Virus record (IMG/VR): IMGVR_UViG_3300038415_000060
Span: 1-43,311 of that record
Reading direction: 5' to 3' (one strand)
Source of the DNA: a virus
DNA: 43,311 bases
Below, piece by piece: positions 31,742 to 40,365 of this stretch (its first letter is position 1; each line of letters begins with the position of its first letter). The translations under genes and the position numbers were made by a program. Under the pieces are notes generated by a model. The model had not been told where the DNA came from. It did no database searches and saw only the letters and a list, made by a program, of their open reading frames with translations.

Positions 31742-34344
31742 TGGCGAAGACGCAGAAAATCTCGCAGAAGAAGTGGCTGAAGGGCGTCAACGCCGCCGCG
31801 CAGGCATTCGCGCAGCCGCCAGGATCGTTTCCTCGCGCCTCGAACCTGATCTTCATCCGCCGGGGGTCACTGGCCACCTGCGACGGCTCCAGCCTCATCT
31901 CGGCGTTCAATGGCGCGGTGTTGCCGCCTGCTACCAACTTTGGCCCCATGACGGAAGTGTTTCTGTACTCGCCCATTGGCGGCACGAACACCTACTTCGC
32001 GCTGATCAAGGATTACAACACGCATCTAGGCGCGCCAGCGGGGCTGGTGGTGACCGCCGGAGCCGCAGGCGTGCTCAACGGAGCCTACAAATGGGTGGTC
32101 ACGGCGTTGGACGGCGCGGGCGGCGAGACGGTTGTGTCCAACGAATACTCGCTATCGCTGTCCAGCCAGAAGGGCAGCCTCGCGTGGACGGCGGTGACCA
32201 ACGCCACGGGATACAACGTCTACCGCACGGTGGTGGGCGGAGCCACAGGGTCGGAGAAGTTCGTTGCCGCGTCGGCCACCAACTCCTACACCGACAACAC
32301 TCCCGACGTGTCCTTGGGCTTGGCACCTCCTGCCACGGACACCACACAGGTTGTGCAGTTCTATCAGTTGACCACGCCTTCCTACAACGCAGCGAACATT
32401 ATATTTACCTTCCCAGCCGATGTCATCCATTCGGAGGATGGCACGGGGGGCGGCAGTGGCGGAGGCGGAGGCGGTGGGAGTGGCGGCGGTGGCGGCGGCG
32501 GCGGTGCAGGCGGCGTTGCGGGCAACGTGTCTCCAATCCCGCTGATTCTCCAGTTCAAGAACCTGATGGTGCTGCTCTTGGGCAATGGCACGCCGCCGTA
32601 TTCCTCGGATGGCACGACGGTGGGCACAATCAAGCTGACCAACACTTTTCAGGCCAGCTACGGGTCGCGTGCGGCATCGACCGCGCAGAACGTTGGCGAC
32701 CAGATTTCAGTCACCCTCACTCTGGTAAATTACATTTTCACCGCAATCCAAGCCGGAATCACCTCATCCGGCGGCGCACCCGCGTTCTCCGCAGTCGCGA
32801 ACTCCATCGTGGCCGATGGCACCGTCTACTGGCAGAACACAGGAAAGATCGCGGCGGTGACAGCTCCACGCGGCGCGGCCCACGGCATCGTCTACGCCGG
32901 GTCGCTGTGGGTGGCCAACACGAATCCCACGACCACCTCCGACAACTTCGATGGCCCCTCCTGCCTCAAGATGTCGGACTTGAACAACCCAAATTCGTGG
33001 AACCCGCTGAACGTGGCCTTCCTCGACCGCGACGATGGCACGCAGATCACGGGACTCGCCACTTTCACCATCGCCGAGAGCGGCATCCCTCCGACCGGAT
33101 CGCTGGTCGTGTTCAAGGATTTCTCAACGTTCCAAGTGAATGGCGTGTTCGGCGCATCGAACTTCGCCATCGCCCGCGCGCAGACCGACATGGGATGCTC
33201 GGCATCGCGGTCGATCCAGTTTGTCCCCGGATTCGGGATAGTCCGCCTGACTCACCTCGGATTCGCCATGTTCGACGGCGTGCGTGACCGCTTGCTGTCG
33301 GAGGAGATACGACCGTACCTGTTCGGGGGCCAGCCGGATATTACGCCTGTCGATTGGAACTATGCGTACTTCTCGAAGGCCGCGCAGGTGGCATCGCCGC
33401 CAATGTACGTGTGCGCGTGCCCGTTGCAGGGACAGGCGACCCCAGCCATCTTCGCGGGCGTTTCCGTGAGCGCGGTTCAGGCCAATAGCGGGCCTCCGCA
33501 ATTCACTGCGGGGACTTACTACCTCCGCGTGCAGGCCACGATGGTTTCCGGCCAGACGTTCGTCAGCGGCGAGTACGTCGTGAATTGCGTTACGGGAACG
33601 GTCAACGGCCTTCCCACATACAGTTTGGGGATCTCCATCCAGTTGCCCGCCAACAGCCAAGTCGCATCGTGGCAGATATACATGGGCAACTCAGGGTCAG
33701 GGAGCGAGCACCAATACATTACCCGTTACGCGACCACGTACATCAATAACACTACAACGTTCACCACAGGTTCCCCTGCAACCTCGCTCGGCGGCGCTCT
33801 CACCCGCCTGTTCTGCTACGACCTCGTCATCAAGGCGTGGACGGTCATCGATCTCCCCTTCCCCATCTCGGTGCTGAAGCAATTCCGCACGCAGGGGTCA
33901 ATCCCGATCACGGTGATGGGGGGATTCAGCGACGGCGCGATCCGCCGATGGCTGGGCGGCGCGGGCTTCGACCTCCAGTGGGACGCTGGAGCGGTCAATG
34001 CCGGAGCCCCCGACGCGAACGTTCGGTGGTCGGTGCGCACGCCGGAGGTATTCGGCAAGGACGCCTCCGACCGGGTATACTTCCGGTCGCTGGCCCTGCG
34101 CGGCATTGGCAACCCCACGGGCATTACCGCCTCGGTAGTGACGAATGGCTTGACCGGGCCAGCCCTCGCCATCCGCAACATGGTCGTGAACCCGATGGGT
34201 GGCGGAGAATTCGCCGCCTACGCCGATATTGGCGTGACAGGGGTTGACGCCAATGCGACAATATCAGGTAGTGGCCCTATCGAGATTCAGAGCGTGGACT
34301 GGCTCGCCATCGCCAAGGCGATCCGTGGAAGGGTCACAGTATGA
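31741..34344 (+). CDS. Tail protein (tubular/nozzle-like) with Gly linker
   Basis: 867 residues from ATG at 31741. The start KWLKGVNAAAQAFAQPPGSF, PRASNLIFIRRGSLATCDGS resembles podovirus tail tubular B or nozzle proteins. Residues about 95-200 contain a fibronectin-like repeat (YKWVVTALDGAGGETVVSN). A nearly pure glycine linker lies at about 235-258. A beta-propeller-like part follows (ASNFAIARAQTDMGCSASRS and others). At about 313-370 a module with DGTVYWQN resembles the C-terminal module of the 1918-residue protein. Likely the tail tip. Confidence 0.75.
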   Translation: MAKTQKISQKKWLKGVNAAAQAFAQPPGSFPRASNLIFIRRGSLATCDGSSLISAFNGAVLPPATNFGPMTEVFLYSPIGGTNTYFALIKDYNTHLGAPAGLVVTAGAAGVLNGAYKWVVTALDGAGGETVVSNEYSLSLSSQKGSLAWTAVTNATGYNVYRTVVGGATGSEKFVAASATNSYTDNTPDVSLGLAPPATDTTQVVQFYQLTTPSYNAANIIFTFPADVIHSEDGTGGGSGGGGGGGSGGGGGGGGAGGVAGNVSPIPLILQFKNLMVLLLGNGTPPYSSDGTTVGTIKLTNTFQASYGSRAASTAQNVGDQISVTLTLVNYIFTAIQAGITSSGGAPAFSAVANSIVADGTVYWQNTGKIAAVTAPRGAAHGIVYAGSLWVANTNPTTTSDNFDGPSCLKMSDLNNPNSWNPLNVAFLDRDDGTQITGLATFTIAESGIPPTGSLVVFKDFSTFQVNGVFGASNFAIARAQTDMGCSASRSIQFVPGFGIVRLTHLGFAMFDGVRDRLLSEEIRPYLFGGQPDITPVDWNYAYFSKAAQVASPPMYVCACPLQGQATPAIFAGVSVSAVQANSGPPQFTAGTYYLRVQATMVSGQTFVSGEYVVNCVTGTVNGLPTYSLGISIQLPANSQVASWQIYMGNSGSGSEHQYITRYATTYINNTTTFTTGSPATSLGGALTRLFCYDLVIKAWTVIDLPFPISVLKQFRTQGSIPITVMGGFSDGAIRRWLGGAGFDLQWDAGAVNAGAPDANVRWSVRTPEVFGKDASDRVYFRSLALRGIGNPTGITASVVTNGLTGPALAIRNMVVNPMGGGEFAAYADIGVTGVDANATISGSGPIEIQSVDWLAIAKAIRGRVTV

Positions 34345-34733
34345 TCGATGTCGCCACCATCCCCGATGCGCTCAAGGAAGGGGAAAACTGGCACCTGCTG
34401 GACATTGATCCCGAGTGGATGTGGGTCAGCCGGGATCGGGCAGGCCAGATCGTCGGGTTTCTCCTCGCCGCCAACTGCCACGGGCTAGTGTTCATCTGGC
34501 GGCTCAAGATGCTGCCAACCGCGCCGCGCTGGGCCTTGGGACGGCTGTTTCGCCAATTCATCCGTGACATTCGAAAGCGGCACGCACTCGGCTACATTGC
34601 CATGCTCGACGTGGTCAACCGCCCGAACGAGAAGGCGCTGGCGAGGATCGCGTTCCGCGCTGGCGGGATGTTCGCCACTGCGACGAGCGTCATCGTGGGC
34701 AGCGTCAACGCGAAGCATGTGGGAGGTGAGTGA
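34341..34733 (+). CDS. GNAT-type acetyltransferase-like protein
   Basis: 130 residues. The order MWVSRDRAGQIVGFLLAAN, then HGLVFIWRLKML, then WALGRLFRQFIRDIRKRHAL and NRPNEKALARIAFRAGG fits the GNAT fold: strand 4 acceptor wall, the pyrophosphate-binding helix (degenerate here, no clear Q/RxxGxG/A), and the final helix. Similar proteins occur in phage tail clusters and may only keep the fold. Overlaps the previous gene (ATGA). Confidence 0.65.
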   Translation: MIDVATIPDALKEGENWHLLDIDPEWMWVSRDRAGQIVGFLLAANCHGLVFIWRLKMLPTAPRWALGRLFRQFIRDIRKRHALGYIAMLDVVNRPNEKALARIAFRAGGMFATATSVIVGSVNAKHVGGE

Positions 34734-35218
34734 TGCCGCAACTCGGTGTTGCAGGGATTATCTCGTTAATCACTGCGGCCGCCTCGACGGCTGCCACCAT
34801 TTACGAAACCAAGTCCGCATCAGGCTCAGCAAGCGATGCGAGGAAGGCGCAGGAGAAGGAACTCGCGCAGGCGAAGATGGACCAGGCGGCGCAGACGCAG
34901 AAAGATCAGCAGAAGGCGATCCAGGCGAACCTCGCCAACGCGCAGAACCAGTCAGGCGGGGCGCTGAATGCGGCATCGCTCACCGACTTGTCGGCCACCA
35001 TCGCGGGAATGCCGGGAGAGTCGGGCACGACCGCAGGCAACAATGCGCTGAGCGCCTACCTCGGCACTGGGCCGGGAGGGTCGGGAGCCTCCGGCGGAGG
35101 TAGTGGAACAATAAGCGAACTGTTGGAGCAGCTCACGCGAGGCAAGGGAACATCAGGGACAGGGACGGGAGATAACATGGTGAGCGCGACCTACGGCCTC
35201 AGCGGGTCGCAGGGATAG
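34733..35218 (+). CDS. Virion-region protein with hydrophobic N-terminus
   Basis: 161 residues from ATG at 34733, preferred over the adjacent GTG at 34730 because GGAGGT ends five bases before it. The N-terminus VAGIISLITAAASTAATIY is hydrophobic and helical. It is followed by a charged coiled-coil-like helix (ARKAQEKELAQAKMDQ) and a Gly/Ser-rich C-terminus. The layout suits an internal virion (ejection) protein that may enter the membrane. The role is inferred from composition and place. Confidence 0.6.
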   Translation: MPQLGVAGIISLITAAASTAATIYETKSASGSASDARKAQEKELAQAKMDQAAQTQKDQQKAIQANLANAQNQSGGALNAASLTDLSATIAGMPGESGTTAGNNALSAYLGTGPGGSGASGGGSGTISELLEQLTRGKGTSGTGTGDNMVSATYGLSGSQG

Positions 35219-35227
35219 GAGAAACTT

Positions 35228-35809
35228 ATGGATTCGTTTGGGCCAATTCTACAATCACTCGCGAAGGTGATGCCTTCCGCAATGAGCGCAATGAGCATGA
35301 TCAGCCAGATGTCGCTGGCCTCGAAGGAGAAGCAGATGATGGATCAGTCCATCTACTACTCCAAGCATCCCGAGGCGATTGCGGCGCTGACCAAGAAGTT
35401 CACGCAGCCACTGTCGGCGGGGCTGACCTCCGGCGTGGGAAACATCGTCAACGCGTCCATGGCGGAGCAGGGGCTGAGTCAGGCGCCAGGGATACAGTCG
35501 CAGACGCTGGCGCAGGCGCTGGCGCCGTACATGCAGAATGAGCAGCAGATGGGATTGAGCGAGGCATTGGCGGCAATCGGGTTGCCGACGCAGGCATTGT
35601 CGTCGGTACAGTCGGTGATGAATCCGCTGCAACTGTCGGCGTCAATGCGAGGCGCACTGCCCGGAGGCGGCAGTGGCGGAGGGGCCAACGACTTCGCGTT
35701 GCAGCAGGCGATGTATAGCCCGAACGAGCCTCCGGACGATACTGGGCTGGCGATTCCGGATGCAGTGACGGGCATCCCAGCGGGCGGAGGGACGAGCATC
35801 TATGGGTAG
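35228..35809 (+). CDS. Gln/Met-rich probable internal virion protein
   Basis: 193 residues, with AGGAGAAACTT before the ATG. Rich in Gln, Met, Ala and Ser, and mainly helical (MSAMSMISQMSLASKEKQMM). Overlaps the next start by 8 bases. It groups with the two following helical proteins, like the internal core/ejection proteins of podoviruses. No catalytic motif is seen. The role is inferred from place. Confidence 0.6.
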   Translation: MDSFGPILQSLAKVMPSAMSAMSMISQMSLASKEKQMMDQSIYYSKHPEAIAALTKKFTQPLSAGLTSGVGNIVNASMAEQGLSQAPGIQSQTLAQALAPYMQNEQQMGLSEALAAIGLPTQALSSVQSVMNPLQLSASMRGALPGGGSGGGANDFALQQAMYSPNEPPDDTGLAIPDAVTGIPAGGGTSIYG

Positions 35810-37001
35810 CGTAGCGTTGGGATTGTCGCAGATTGGGGCGGCGCTGGAGCAGGCTAAGGCGCAGCGGCGGCAGGAGCAGATGGCGCAGGCCAAGCTGGCG
35901 ATGGAGCAGGGGCAACTGGGAGTCAGCCAGCGCTATGCAGCCACGAACGAAGCCCGACAGAAGCAAGAGGCAGCGGAATACGCGGATCGACAGCGCCTTG
36001 CCCAGATGCCCAAGTTCGTCGGATTTCGCACGGTCGGCGGCAGACTCTACTACGGTGTGCAAGATCCGAAAACTGGGCAGGTTACAACGAAGGAAGTCGC
36101 GGGAGTGGACAATGCCGCTGACGCTCAGGCTTTGGAGTCGTCGATCCAGTCGCTGCCGCCAGATGCACAAGCTGCCGCACGCGCGACTATCGTTCCTTAT
36201 CTTCAAGCCGAGGATTATCCCGGTGCACGCGGCGCAATAAAGCCGATCTTACAGAAGTACGCTGAATCACAATTGCCGGGGCAGGTCACAACAAGTCAGA
36301 CGACACAGAACCTTGTACTGGATACGCCTCAAGGGCCGAAGATAGTGTCTGTACCGAAGTCTACTCGTAGTCAAAAGATGCCTGCGGGGACAGGAACCGC
36401 CTCCCACCCATCCGCTACATCTCCTACTGCGGGTGGGACAGCACAATCCGCTACCGACTTGGGTCTCCCTCCCGGAGCTAAGGTTCTTGGCTCCAAGCCA
36501 CCTACCCGATCCGAAATCTCGAAACTAATCGACCCAGTGGGAGACGCTGATCGTCGATACAAAGTCATGCTAGATTCGGCCAAGAATCCGAATGCACAGA
36601 AAGATGTCGCACTGCTATTTAACCACATTGGCATGACGCTCTCCGCGCAGCGGGGCGCACGAATCACCAACGCTGAGATCATGCGAGCTATCGATGCACG
36701 GTCAATCCCTGAAGACCTATTGGCATTGTGGACGAGAACCACGAACGGTCAGTTTTTAACGCCAGACCAACGGAAGAACATGATTGACCTTGGCCAGAAG
36801 AACCGAGAGTTCATCTGGCAACAGGCGTGGGAGAAAGGCAAGGCTGAGCGGATGGCGGACAGGTTGCCACGTACTCTACCCGGATTGCCTCCCATAAGCG
36901 GAATACATTACATGGGTGAGGACGTAACACTCAAGAGTGGTGGAAGGGCTCGCGTCGTCACAGTGCATCCCGATGGAAGCTATGAGGTGAAACCCTACTA
37001 A
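35802..37001 (+). CDS. Probable internal virion (ejection) protein
   Basis: 399 residues. The N-terminal 65 residues form an almost continuous amphipathic helix rich in Gln, Ala and Arg (ALEQAKAQRRQEQMAQAKLA). The middle is Pro/Thr-rich and probably disordered (TGTASHPSATSPTAGG). The C-terminal part is helical and ends with a small beta domain (GEDVTLKSGGRARVVTVHP). It sits in the usual position of core/ejection proteins between tail and lysis genes. Not recognised by family. The function is inferred. Confidence 0.6.
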   Translation: MGSVALGLSQIGAALEQAKAQRRQEQMAQAKLAMEQGQLGVSQRYAATNEARQKQEAAEYADRQRLAQMPKFVGFRTVGGRLYYGVQDPKTGQVTTKEVAGVDNAADAQALESSIQSLPPDAQAAARATIVPYLQAEDYPGARGAIKPILQKYAESQLPGQVTTSQTTQNLVLDTPQGPKIVSVPKSTRSQKMPAGTGTASHPSATSPTAGGTAQSATDLGLPPGAKVLGSKPPTRSEISKLIDPVGDADRRYKVMLDSAKNPNAQKDVALLFNHIGMTLSAQRGARITNAEIMRAIDARSIPEDLLALWTRTTNGQFLTPDQRKNMIDLGQKNREFIWQQAWEKGKAERMADRLPRTLPGLPPISGIHYMGEDVTLKSGGRARVVTVHPDGSYEVKPY

Positions 37002-38773
37002 TGCCAAATAAACAGGGCACAATCACGGTCACCGATGACGATCTGGCTCCGGCATCTCCGATAGGGGGACAACCCACGCCGGAGGAGCCAACTACTCCGT
37101 TTATCAATTTCTTGCAACACGCCGCGCCTCCTGAGAAATCGGGGCCTCCGGGATCTGCCGACTTCCTTAATCGGGAGTTGAACGCATTCGGAGACACTTT
37201 GTTAGGTGCGCCGGAAAGTGTTGCTAGTTCGTTTTCGCAATCGCCTACGCCAGAGGAGCGCAAGGAGTTCCGTCTCCCAGAGCAGCCAGGATTCCTCAAC
37301 AAAATGGGACTAGGGTTAGCGCGGAATGTGGGATTGCCCTTCCAAAATGCCGCAGAGTGGTACAAGCGAGAATATGAGCTACACAAGAAAGGGCAGCAGC
37401 CTGCGAGCGCCACATTGGATAAGTTACTGGAGTCGGCCCCCGAAGGATTGGGGTCAGCGGGGGCTACAACAATTTTAGGTAAAGTGGGAGAAGAAGCTCC
37501 AGGGAGGATAGGCAAGGTTCCGGCAGCGACACGCATTATTTCTCAAGAGATGATGGGCGCGGGCAAGGAGCCTGTGTTGCAGGCACGGATCGCCTACGAG
37601 CAAGCACTGAAGGATTTCCGCGAAGCGACCGCCGAGAAAAAGTCGGAGTACGCAAGCAAGGTAGCCGACGCCCGTCGTGAATGGGTGAGTAAGGCGATGG
37701 AAGCCAAGCGCGGACAGGCGGAGGCGGCCGCAAACAAGTCCAAGCGGGAAACGCTGAGGCGCGGGCAGGAATCCTATACTGAGCGGCTACAAAAGAATAT
37801 TAAGCAGACATTCGACACGACGAAGGCGCGGCTGGATGCACGTTGGATGAAACTTCGCTCTACGCCGATCAAGCGCGGAGCCTCGCTCACTATTCTCAAG
37901 GACGAGCCACTGAACTCGAAAGCAATCGCAGATACGGTGGATTTTGCGGAGAAGAAGTATCTGCAAGGCGCACCGGAGTCGATCAAGCAGTTCCGTGACC
38001 TAATGAATTGGATGCGGGAGGATACCGGCGGCGCATCTGCGTCGATGGTGGACGAGGCTGGCGGAGAGAAGCCTGCGCTGAGGCCGATCACTTGGGATGA
38101 GGCTCGCACGCACTACTCCGCGCTCGGTGATCGCATGTTCAGTGGAGATCTTCCCAGCAATGTTTTTCGAGCTATCGACCATGTCCGTAATGGGATGGAT
38201 TCTGAAGGCAAGCCACTACCGGGAACACTTGGAGGGCAACTCAAGGCTGGCGCGGGACGTGCTGGAGTGCTCCCAGAATACGAGTCCGTGATGCGTGACT
38301 GGAGTAGTTTTGAGTCTGACTGGAAGGACATGTCCTCCGTCACTCGGGGTGGGGGAAGCCCCTTGGCGGTTGCGTTGAAAGCCCCATCGCCAGAAACGTT
38401 GATGCCGCAGGTAACGGGGCGCACTGGCAACCTACTTATTGAGCGGTTGGCGAAGTACAGGGATCAGGGTGGATCACCAACCACAGCCGCAGCGATTAGA
38501 CGGTTGCAGAGGGAAATTGATGCTGTGCCAAAGACGAAGGCACCAGCGTCGCCGGATGCACTAAAACTTCCTCCAGAACCAAAGTTAGGAAAGCCTCCGA
38601 AAGTCCCCGATCCAGTCGCAATCCGGCGCAACAATCTAATCTCCGCCGCTGGCAGGAAAGTCGGGTGGATGGATTTGATCCCTCCTTACCTCGTAGAACA
38701 CATGGCAGTCAAAAGTCCCGCCATCCGCGAGTGGATTGCTCGGCAGCCAAGGGAGGAGACGAAGGTGCCATGA
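37001..38773 (+). CDS. Large helical probable internal virion protein
   Basis: 590 residues; ATG overlaps the previous stop by one base (TAATG). An N-terminal polar Pro-rich part is followed by long charged helices at about 190-285 (LKDFREATAEKKSEYASKVA and on) typical of coiled coils, then a mixed region and a Pro/Lys-rich end. No transglycosylase motif could be seen. With the previous two genes it probably makes the internal core or DNA-ejection apparatus. The stop overlaps the next gene (ATGA). Confidence 0.6.
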   Translation: MPNKQGTITVTDDDLAPASPIGGQPTPEEPTTPFINFLQHAAPPEKSGPPGSADFLNRELNAFGDTLLGAPESVASSFSQSPTPEERKEFRLPEQPGFLNKMGLGLARNVGLPFQNAAEWYKREYELHKKGQQPASATLDKLLESAPEGLGSAGATTILGKVGEEAPGRIGKVPAATRIISQEMMGAGKEPVLQARIAYEQALKDFREATAEKKSEYASKVADARREWVSKAMEAKRGQAEAAANKSKRETLRRGQESYTERLQKNIKQTFDTTKARLDARWMKLRSTPIKRGASLTILKDEPLNSKAIADTVDFAEKKYLQGAPESIKQFRDLMNWMREDTGGASASMVDEAGGEKPALRPITWDEARTHYSALGDRMFSGDLPSNVFRAIDHVRNGMDSEGKPLPGTLGGQLKAGAGRAGVLPEYESVMRDWSSFESDWKDMSSVTRGGGSPLAVALKAPSPETLMPQVTGRTGNLLIERLAKYRDQGGSPTTAAAIRRLQREIDAVPKTKAPASPDALKLPPEPKLGKPPKVPDPVAIRRNNLISAAGRKVGWMDLIPPYLVEHMAVKSPAIREWIARQPREETKVP

Positions 38774-38949
38774 CCCGTCACAAGCGCAAGGATCGCGTCT
38801 CGAAGAAAATCTCCATCCTGCGCCATGAGGGCGTACCGCAGGAGCAAGCCGTCGCCGAGTCGTTGTCGATGAAGCGCGCTGGGCGGCTGACCAAGTCCGG
38901 CGGGTACAGGCGCGTCAAGAAACATTCTCGCAGAAGGAGCACCAAATGA
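38770..38949 (+). CDS. 59-residue basic phage protein
   Basis: Starts MTRHKRKDRVSKKISILRHE. A central pattern ISILRHEGVPQEQAVAES, then SMKRAGRLTKSGGYRRVKK, resembles a common class of small basic phage proteins (helix, Gly-x-Pro-x-x-x-A, then RAGRL) whose role is unknown. Very Lys/Arg-rich at both ends. Overlaps its neighbours by 4 bases on each side (ATGA). A fourth basic peptide in the window, together with those at 13.9-15.1 kb. Confidence 0.75.
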   Translation: MTRHKRKDRVSKKISILRHEGVPQEQAVAESLSMKRAGRLTKSGGYRRVKKHSRRRSTK

Positions 38950-39266
38950 ACGCAGTGTGGTCATGGTTACTCGCATCCATCCAAGCGCACCCAACGTACT
39001 GGACGATGGGCGCGTACATCGTACTCTCGAACGCCGTTGGGGCGCTGCCGATGCCTGACACAACTTCGAGCAAGTTCTACGCATGGTTTTTCAAGTTCGC
39101 CAACGCTGTAGCGTCGAATCTGACCCGTGCCAGCGCCGGAAAGATTCCCGGCGGCGCTGATGTCATGCCGCTTCCTGGCGCACAGGATGCGGTCAACCAA
39201 GCCGCGATGGTGGCAAGGGTGGCACAGGACAGGCCACTCACGCCAATCATCCCCAAGAAGCCATAA
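38946..39266 (+). CDS. Membrane-associated protein of lysis region (holin candidate)
   Basis: 106 residues. A hydrophobic N-terminus (WSWLLASIQAHPTYWTMGAY, then IVLSNAVGALPMPD) gives one or two possible membrane helices, followed by an aromatic stretch (SKFYAWFFKFANAVASNL) and a polar tail. Proteins with the same ALPMPD-SSKFYxWFFKFxN pattern are common before phage endolysin genes. Holin activity is a guess. ATG overlaps the previous stop (ATGA). Confidence 0.65.
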   Translation: MNAVWSWLLASIQAHPTYWTMGAYIVLSNAVGALPMPDTTSSKFYAWFFKFANAVASNLTRASAGKIPGGADVMPLPGAQDAVNQAAMVARVAQDRPLTPIIPKKP

Positions 39267-39275
39267 GGAGGCACT

Positions 39276-39443
39276 ATGATCTCGGTAATCCTGCTCGTAT
39301 TCGCATTCGTGCTGTTGTGCTTGGCCGCGAAGAACGTCGGCGCGCCCAACTGGTCGCTGGGCTGGGCCGGACTGGCGTGTTACATCCTCAGCCTGCTGCT
39401 GGGGTCGTTCGGCAACGCCGGAGTGCATATCACTACTCGATAG
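39276..39443 (+). CDS. 55-residue two-helix holin-like protein
   Basis: Starts MISVILLVFAFVLLCLA, then a short loop (AKNVGAPNWSLG), then a second hydrophobic helix (AGLACYILSLLLGSF). Two membrane spans and small size are typical of holins, which form pores that let endolysin through. AAGGAGG lies five bases before the ATG at 39276. The best holin candidate in the window. Confidence 0.7.
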   Translation: MISVILLVFAFVLLCLAAKNVGAPNWSLGWAGLACYILSLLLGSFGNAGVHITTR

Positions 39444-39445
39444 CC

Positions 39446-39937
39446 ATGACGATTGACACGAACGAACGCACGCACGAGCCATCGCTCCGCGAACTGACCT
39501 CAGAACTCGACGGAGCGCGGGACGTACTGGCTGAGCGGATCGAGGCGCTCAGCAAGGTTGGCAACGAACGCGACCGGAGATACGAGGACCGCTTCAAGGC
39601 GATGGATGAGAAGACCAGCCTCGCCTTGACTGCCAGCGAGAAGGCGGTCACCAAGGCGGAAGTCTCCACGGAGAAGCGGTTCGACGCGGTCAACGAGTTT
39701 CGGGGGACGCTGAGCGACCAGGCGGCCACGCTGCTGCCCAGAGCGGAAGCCAGCGCCCGGTTCACCAGCTACGACGAGAAGTTCGAGGAAATGAAGAAGG
39801 AAATCGTCAGCCTGCGAGAGTCGCGCAAGGGCAGTGAGGGCATCTCGCAGGGGTACAAGGCTGGGTGGGGGTACGTCGTCGGCGCTGTAGGCTTGGTGCT
39901 TGCGGTGTTGTCCATCGTGGCACTGTTGAGGAAGTGA
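39446..39937 (+). CDS. Coiled-coil protein with C-terminal membrane helix
   Basis: 163 residues. A long charged helix (about 15-110: LDGARDVLAERIEALSKVGN and on) is followed by FRGTLSDQAATLLPRAEA and one C-terminal hydrophobic span (GYVVGAVGLVLAVLSIVALL). Many phages encode this type next to the lysozyme. It may anchor in the inner membrane as a spanin-like or holin-regulating protein. No strong ribosome site precedes ATG at 39446. It may be coupled to the gene before, which ends two bases upstream. Confidence 0.7.
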   Translation: MTIDTNERTHEPSLRELTSELDGARDVLAERIEALSKVGNERDRRYEDRFKAMDEKTSLALTASEKAVTKAEVSTEKRFDAVNEFRGTLSDQAATLLPRAEASARFTSYDEKFEEMKKEIVSLRESRKGSEGISQGYKAGWGYVVGAVGLVLAVLSIVALLRK

Positions 39938-39938
39938 G

Positions 39939-40349
39939 ATGACGTTGCATGACCAACTCTTGCGTGACGAAGGGCTGCGGCTGTTCCCGTACATCGACAT
40001 GCGAGGGAAACTGACTATTGGAGTCGGCCGCAACCTCAGCGACGATGGCATCTCGCAGGACGAGGCCATGGCGCTGCTGACGAACGACATTGCTGCGGCA
40101 ACGAAGTCGCTGGAGACGACGCTGCCGTGGGCGATGGCGCTCGACCCAGTGCGGCTGGACGCGCTCATTAACATGACGTTCAACATCGGCATTGGTGGGT
40201 TGTGCGAGTTTCGGCACATGCTCGCGGCGGTACAAGCCGGAGACTGGGTCGAGGCACGCAACCAGATGCTCGACTCGGCGTGGGCGAACCAGGTAGGGTC
40301 GCGGGCGCAGAGATTGGCAATCCAGATGGAGACAGGGGTAGCACAATAG
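39939..40349 (+). CDS. Endolysin, T4-type lysozyme (GH24)
   Basis: 136 residues. The T4 lysozyme catalytic triad is at the same numbers: E11 (DEGLRLFPY), D20, and T26 (KLTIGVGRNL). The later NMTFNIG and RAQRLAIQME segments also match GH24. It cleaves the MurNAc-GlcNAc bond of peptidoglycan. No signal peptide, so it needs a holin to reach the wall, in agreement with the candidates just upstream. GAGGAAGTGAG precedes the ATG. Normal length for the family. Confidence 0.95.
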   Translation: MTLHDQLLRDEGLRLFPYIDMRGKLTIGVGRNLSDDGISQDEAMALLTNDIAAATKSLETTLPWAMALDPVRLDALINMTFNIGIGGLCEFRHMLAAVQAGDWVEARNQMLDSAWANQVGSRAQRLAIQMETGVAQ

Positions 40350-40365
40350 AGTTCAAGGAGGAACT

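Noticed and set aside
31773-33287. 504-codon plus-strand frame overlapping the 867-residue tail protein
   Set aside because: Arg/His/Trp-rich nonsense composition. The other frame has fibronectin-like and tail motifs and a coherent start.
20104-34344. Diversity-generating retroelement near the fibre genes
   Set aside because: No reverse transcriptase gene and no obvious template/variable repeat pair were seen in the window.
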